This document shows, in pieces, positions 6,612 to 8,137 of a stretch of 8,137 nucleotides of DNA. The notes under the pieces are model-generated. The model worked only from the letters and a program-made list of their open reading frames with translations. It was not told where the DNA came from and did no database searches. The translations under genes and the position numbers were made by a program. The stretch comes from Syntrophobacter sp. SbD2 (GTDB taxonomy: Bacteria; Desulfobacterota; Syntrophobacteria; Syntrophobacterales; Syntrophobacteraceae), in assembly GCA_900290385.1 (NCBI GenBank), contig OMSV01000067.1, forward strand, positions 1-8,137, written 5' to 3'. Positions within the stretch are counted from its first letter, which is position 1. Each line of letters opens with the position of its first letter.

Positions 6612-6637
6612 CCCGCTTTGCCTTGTTGCGGGTTTTT
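6612..6637 (+). terminator. Terminator-like hairpin inside the leader (possible attenuator)
   Basis: CCCGC (6612-6616) pairs with GCGGG (6628-6632), followed at once by five T residues (6633-6637). The stem is short (5 bp) with an 11-nt loop, so it is weaker than the terminator after metF. It lies six bases after the bulged stem-loop and about 90 bases before the hydrogenase start. It could act as an attenuator, or end a short RNA of about 168 nt begun at the sigma-54 promoter. Confidence 0.35.
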
Positions 6638-6670
6638 CCGTAAGCTCGCTAGTGATTCGCGTCAGCCCTG

Positions 6671-6690
6671 GACAGAGGCCGGAGGCTGTC
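6671..6690 (+). other. Hairpin upstream of the hydrogenase ribosome binding site
   Basis: GACAG (6671-6675) pairs with CTGTC (6686-6690); an alternative fold pairs GACA/TGTC and GCC/GGC around a GGA loop. It lies 22 nt before the AAGGAG and does not cover it. It may affect mRNA stability or ribosome access. Confidence 0.3.
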
Positions 6691-6712
6691 AATCGTTTGC
6701 CGAAGTCGTCAC

Positions 6713-6718
6713 AAGGAG
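6713..6718 (+). promoter_or_regulatory. Ribosome binding site of the hydrogenase small subunit
   Basis: AAGGAG stands 7 nt before the ATG at 6726 and fixes the start there. It argues against an in-frame ATG at 6618, whose 36 extra residues show neither a Tat signal nor family similarity. Confidence 0.85.
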
Positions 6719-6725
6719 AGCAGTA

Positions 6726-7604
6726 ATGGCCAAGACCCAAGAATATCCAGTCATTTGGCTCCAGGGGGCTACCTGCACTGGGTGCCCTGTTTCAGTCCTG
6801 AACTCGGTAAGCCCTTCCATTAAGAATTTGCTCATCGATGAAATCCTCCCCGGCAAACATGTGAGCCTGAAATTCCAGACCACGGTGATGGCGGGTTCCG
6901 GAGAGCAAGTCATCACCACCATGGAAGACACGTGCAAGCAACATAAAGGTGGGTACATACTGGTTGTAGAAGGGGCGATACCGACCCGGAGCAACGGGAG
7001 ATACTGCAGCCTTGGCGAGAGGAACGGCGCTCCGGTCCCTATAGCTGACAGGGCGGCGGAGCTTGGATCTGACGCCCTGGCAGTAATTGCCCTGGGAACT
7101 TGCGCCGCTTACGGCGGCATTGCCGCTGCGGCCCCCAATGCTTCCCAATCGGTCAGCGTACCGGAGTTGTTCCGTTCGAAGGGGATCAATACTCCCCTGA
7201 TAAACGTCCCGGGATGTCCCCCTCATCCCGATTGGTTCATGGGAACCGTGGCAAGTGTTTTGCTCATGGGCTTGCCCAAGGCCGGGGATGTGGATGAGTT
7301 CGGGCGCCTCAAGTCGTTCTATGGCAGTCTCATACACGAGAATTGCCAGCGCCGGGCATACTATGATGAGAAAAAATTCGCCAAGAAGCTTAGCGACGAG
7401 GGATGCCTTTACGAGTTAGGCTGTAAGGGGCCGCTAACTCACGCTGACTGTCCAAACAGGCTTTGGAACGGCGGCGCCAACTGGTGCGTGGGGTGCGGCG
7501 GACTGTGTATCGGCTGCACGAGCCCCGGCTTCCCCGACATGGTCTCGCCTATATATCAGAAGGCCCCGGACGTAGGTTTACCCAACATAGGCGCCAGCAA
7601 GTAG
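6726..7604 (+). CDS. [NiFe]-hydrogenase small subunit, [NiFeSe]/group 1a-like, no Tat signal
   Basis: This 292-residue protein is the electron-transfer subunit that carries three Fe-S clusters from the active site to an acceptor. The proximal cluster ligands are Cys17 and Cys20 (WLQGATCTGC), Cys126 (GTCAAYGG) and Cys164 (GCPPHPD). The distal cluster has His204, Cys207, Cys227 and Cys233 (GCLYELGCKGP). The medial region has Cys242, Cys254, Cys261 and Cys264; Cys254 in NWC replaces the Pro of standard group 1 enzymes, which have a 3Fe-4S cluster there, so a 4Fe-4S medial cluster is expected, as in [NiFeSe] enzymes. An extra Cys257 lies between. The chain starts directly at the conserved domain with no RRxFxK twin-arginine leader, so the enzyme is probably cytoplasmic, unlike most group 1 relatives. 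It is first in its operon, 15 bases before the large subunit. The subgroup assignment is from memory of family sequences. Confidence 0.93.
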   Translation: MAKTQEYPVIWLQGATCTGCPVSVLNSVSPSIKNLLIDEILPGKHVSLKFQTTVMAGSGEQVITTMEDTCKQHKGGYILVVEGAIPTRSNGRYCSLGERNGAPVPIADRAAELGSDALAVIALGTCAAYGGIAAAAPNASQSVSVPELFRSKGINTPLINVPGCPPHPDWFMGTVASVLLMGLPKAGDVDEFGRLKSFYGSLIHENCQRRAYYDEKKFAKKLSDEGCLYELGCKGPLTHADCPNRLWNGGANWCVGCGGLCIGCTSPGFPDMVSPIYQKAPDVGLPNIGASK

Positions 7605-7610
7605 AGGAGG
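7605..7610 (+). promoter_or_regulatory. Ribosome binding site of the hydrogenase large subunit
   Basis: AGGAGG immediately follows the small-subunit stop (TAG 7602-7604) and lies 9 nt before the ATG at 7620, so the two subunits are translated from one mRNA. Confidence 0.88.
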
Positions 7611-7619
7611 TTTGGACAG

Positions 7620-8137
7620 ATGAGCCGCATTTTGTTAGACCCCGTTACTCGTATAGAAGGACACCTTAAGGTTGAAGCATACCTGGAGAATGGCACGGTA
7701 AAGGAGGCTAAGAGCACAGGTACTCTTTTCCGCGGCATTGAGCTAATTCTCCAGGGAAGGGACCCGCGTGACGCGCAGCACATAACTCAACGCATTTGCG
7801 GCGTATGTCCTACAAGCCACGCTATGGCCGCCACCTTCAACCTGGACAGCGCTTTCGGAATAGCTGACAAGATACCGGACAACGGCAGGATTCTCCGCAA
7901 TTTGATCCTGGGCGCAGCTCACCTCTCAGATCACATCCTTCATTTTTATCACCTTGCCGCTTTGGACTACGTCGATGTGACCAAGGTAGCCGCATATGAC
8001 GGCAAAGACAGCGCCTTGAAGACCGTGAAGGCATTCATAGAGCGGGGAGAGCTTGGGCCTTTCGTTCCCCGTTACGAGGGCGACTACCGCTTTCCGGCCG
8101 AGATAGACCAGGAACTGGTAGGCCACTACGTACAAGC
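7620..8137 (+). CDS. [NiFe]-hydrogenase large subunit, N-terminal part (3' end outside window)
   Basis: The first 172 residues of the catalytic subunit are visible and open to the window edge. DPVTRIEGHLKVE (residues 7-19), RGIELILQGRDPRDAQ (38-53) and RICGVCPTSH (58-67) are hallmark motifs; Cys60 and Cys63 are the N-terminal pair of the four active-site nickel ligands. The stretch HILHFYHLAALDYV and the later PFVPRY recall group 1a/[NiFeSe] hydrogenases of sulfate reducers such as Desulfovibrio HysA. The C-terminal DPCxxC motif, in which the first Cys is Sec in [NiFeSe] enzymes, lies outside the window, so Ni-Fe versus Ni-Fe-Se cannot be decided. The enzyme oxidises or produces H2. Physiological partners cannot be read from the part shown. 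Confidence 0.95.
   Translation, partial: MSRILLDPVTRIEGHLKVEAYLENGTVKEAKSTGTLFRGIELILQGRDPRDAQHITQRICGVCPTSHAMAATFNLDSAFGIADKIPDNGRILRNLILGAAHLSDHILHFYHLAALDYVDVTKVAAYDGKDSALKTVKAFIERGELGPFVPRYEGDYRFPAEIDQELVGHYVQ

Larger units (their letters stand above)
6470..6725 (+). promoter_or_regulatory. Long structured leader of the hydrogenase mRNA
   Basis: This non-coding stretch lies between the predicted transcription start and the small-subunit ATG. It holds no ORF with a credible ribosome binding site apart from the end of the region. Small hairpins can be drawn at 6499-6512 (CTATT/AATAG) and 6532-6545 (AGTCT/GGACT with a G-T pair), besides the larger elements listed separately at 6572-6606, 6612-6637 and 6671-6690. 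It matches no riboswitch class that I recognise by eye. The density of hairpins suggests post-transcriptional control, but that is inference. Confidence 0.45.

Noticed and set aside
6618..6725. N-terminal extension of the hydrogenase small subunit from ATG 6618, with an Arg-Arg pair that might suggest a Tat signal.
   Set aside because: There is no RRxFxK context, no following hydrophobic stretch and no ribosome binding site; the extension also runs through the terminator-like hairpin. The strong AAGGAG before ATG 6726 decides the start.
1..8137. Mobile elements, CRISPR arrays, tRNA or rRNA genes, phage or defence genes.
   Set aside because: No transposase, terminal inverted repeats, regular repeat-spacer pattern or RNA gene was seen on either strand. 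The window is a metabolic gene region.

Overview
The window looks like part of the chromosome of a strictly anaerobic, selenium-using bacterium, most likely a sulfate-reducing or syntrophic Desulfobacterota. This rests on gene content: a giant HdrA-type flavin/iron-sulfur protein, an MvhD subunit with an in-frame UGA that reads as selenocysteine, the MetV-MetF form of methylenetetrahydrofolate reductase (methyl branch of the Wood-Ljungdahl pathway), and a [NiFe]-hydrogenase whose large subunit resembles the [NiFeSe]/group 1a family. No taxonomic marker is present, so the assignment is inference.

All genes are on the + strand, in two transcription units. Unit 1 (bases 1-6182) is hdrA (5' end outside the window), mvhD, metV and metF. 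Each junction is a 1- to 4-base stop/start overlap, so the four are probably translationally coupled. A strong intrinsic terminator at 6233-6269 closes the unit. Unit 2 starts after about 450 bp of non-coding DNA with a canonical sigma-54 promoter (6444-6459) and a predicted leader of about 256 nt with several potential hairpins. It then encodes the hydrogenase small subunit (6726-7604) and the first 172 residues of the large subunit (7620 to the right edge).

Unit 1 fits one functional assembly. MetF carries the folate/FAD site and has no NAD(P)H module of its own. MetV is its Cys-rich partner. MvhD is the usual electron link to HdrA. HdrA carries an NAD(P)H-oxidoreductase (GltD/NfnB-like) domain plus two HdrA modules. 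The likely job is exchange of electrons between NAD(P)H, ferredoxin or a similar carrier, and methylene-/methyl-tetrahydrofolate, possibly by flavin-based bifurcation or confurcation, as proposed for the MetVF-HdrABC-MvhD cluster of Moorella. HdrB and HdrC are not seen here. Unit 2 would supply or dispose of H2, apparently in the cytoplasm because no Tat signal is visible.

The most notable points are the UGA-containing mvhD with a good SECIS hairpin, the nested HdrA architecture (a GltD-like domain inserted between the iron-sulfur motifs of HdrA's own inserted ferredoxin domain, followed by a second HdrA module), and the sigma-54 promoter with a palindrome over its -12 element and a structured, possibly attenuating leader.
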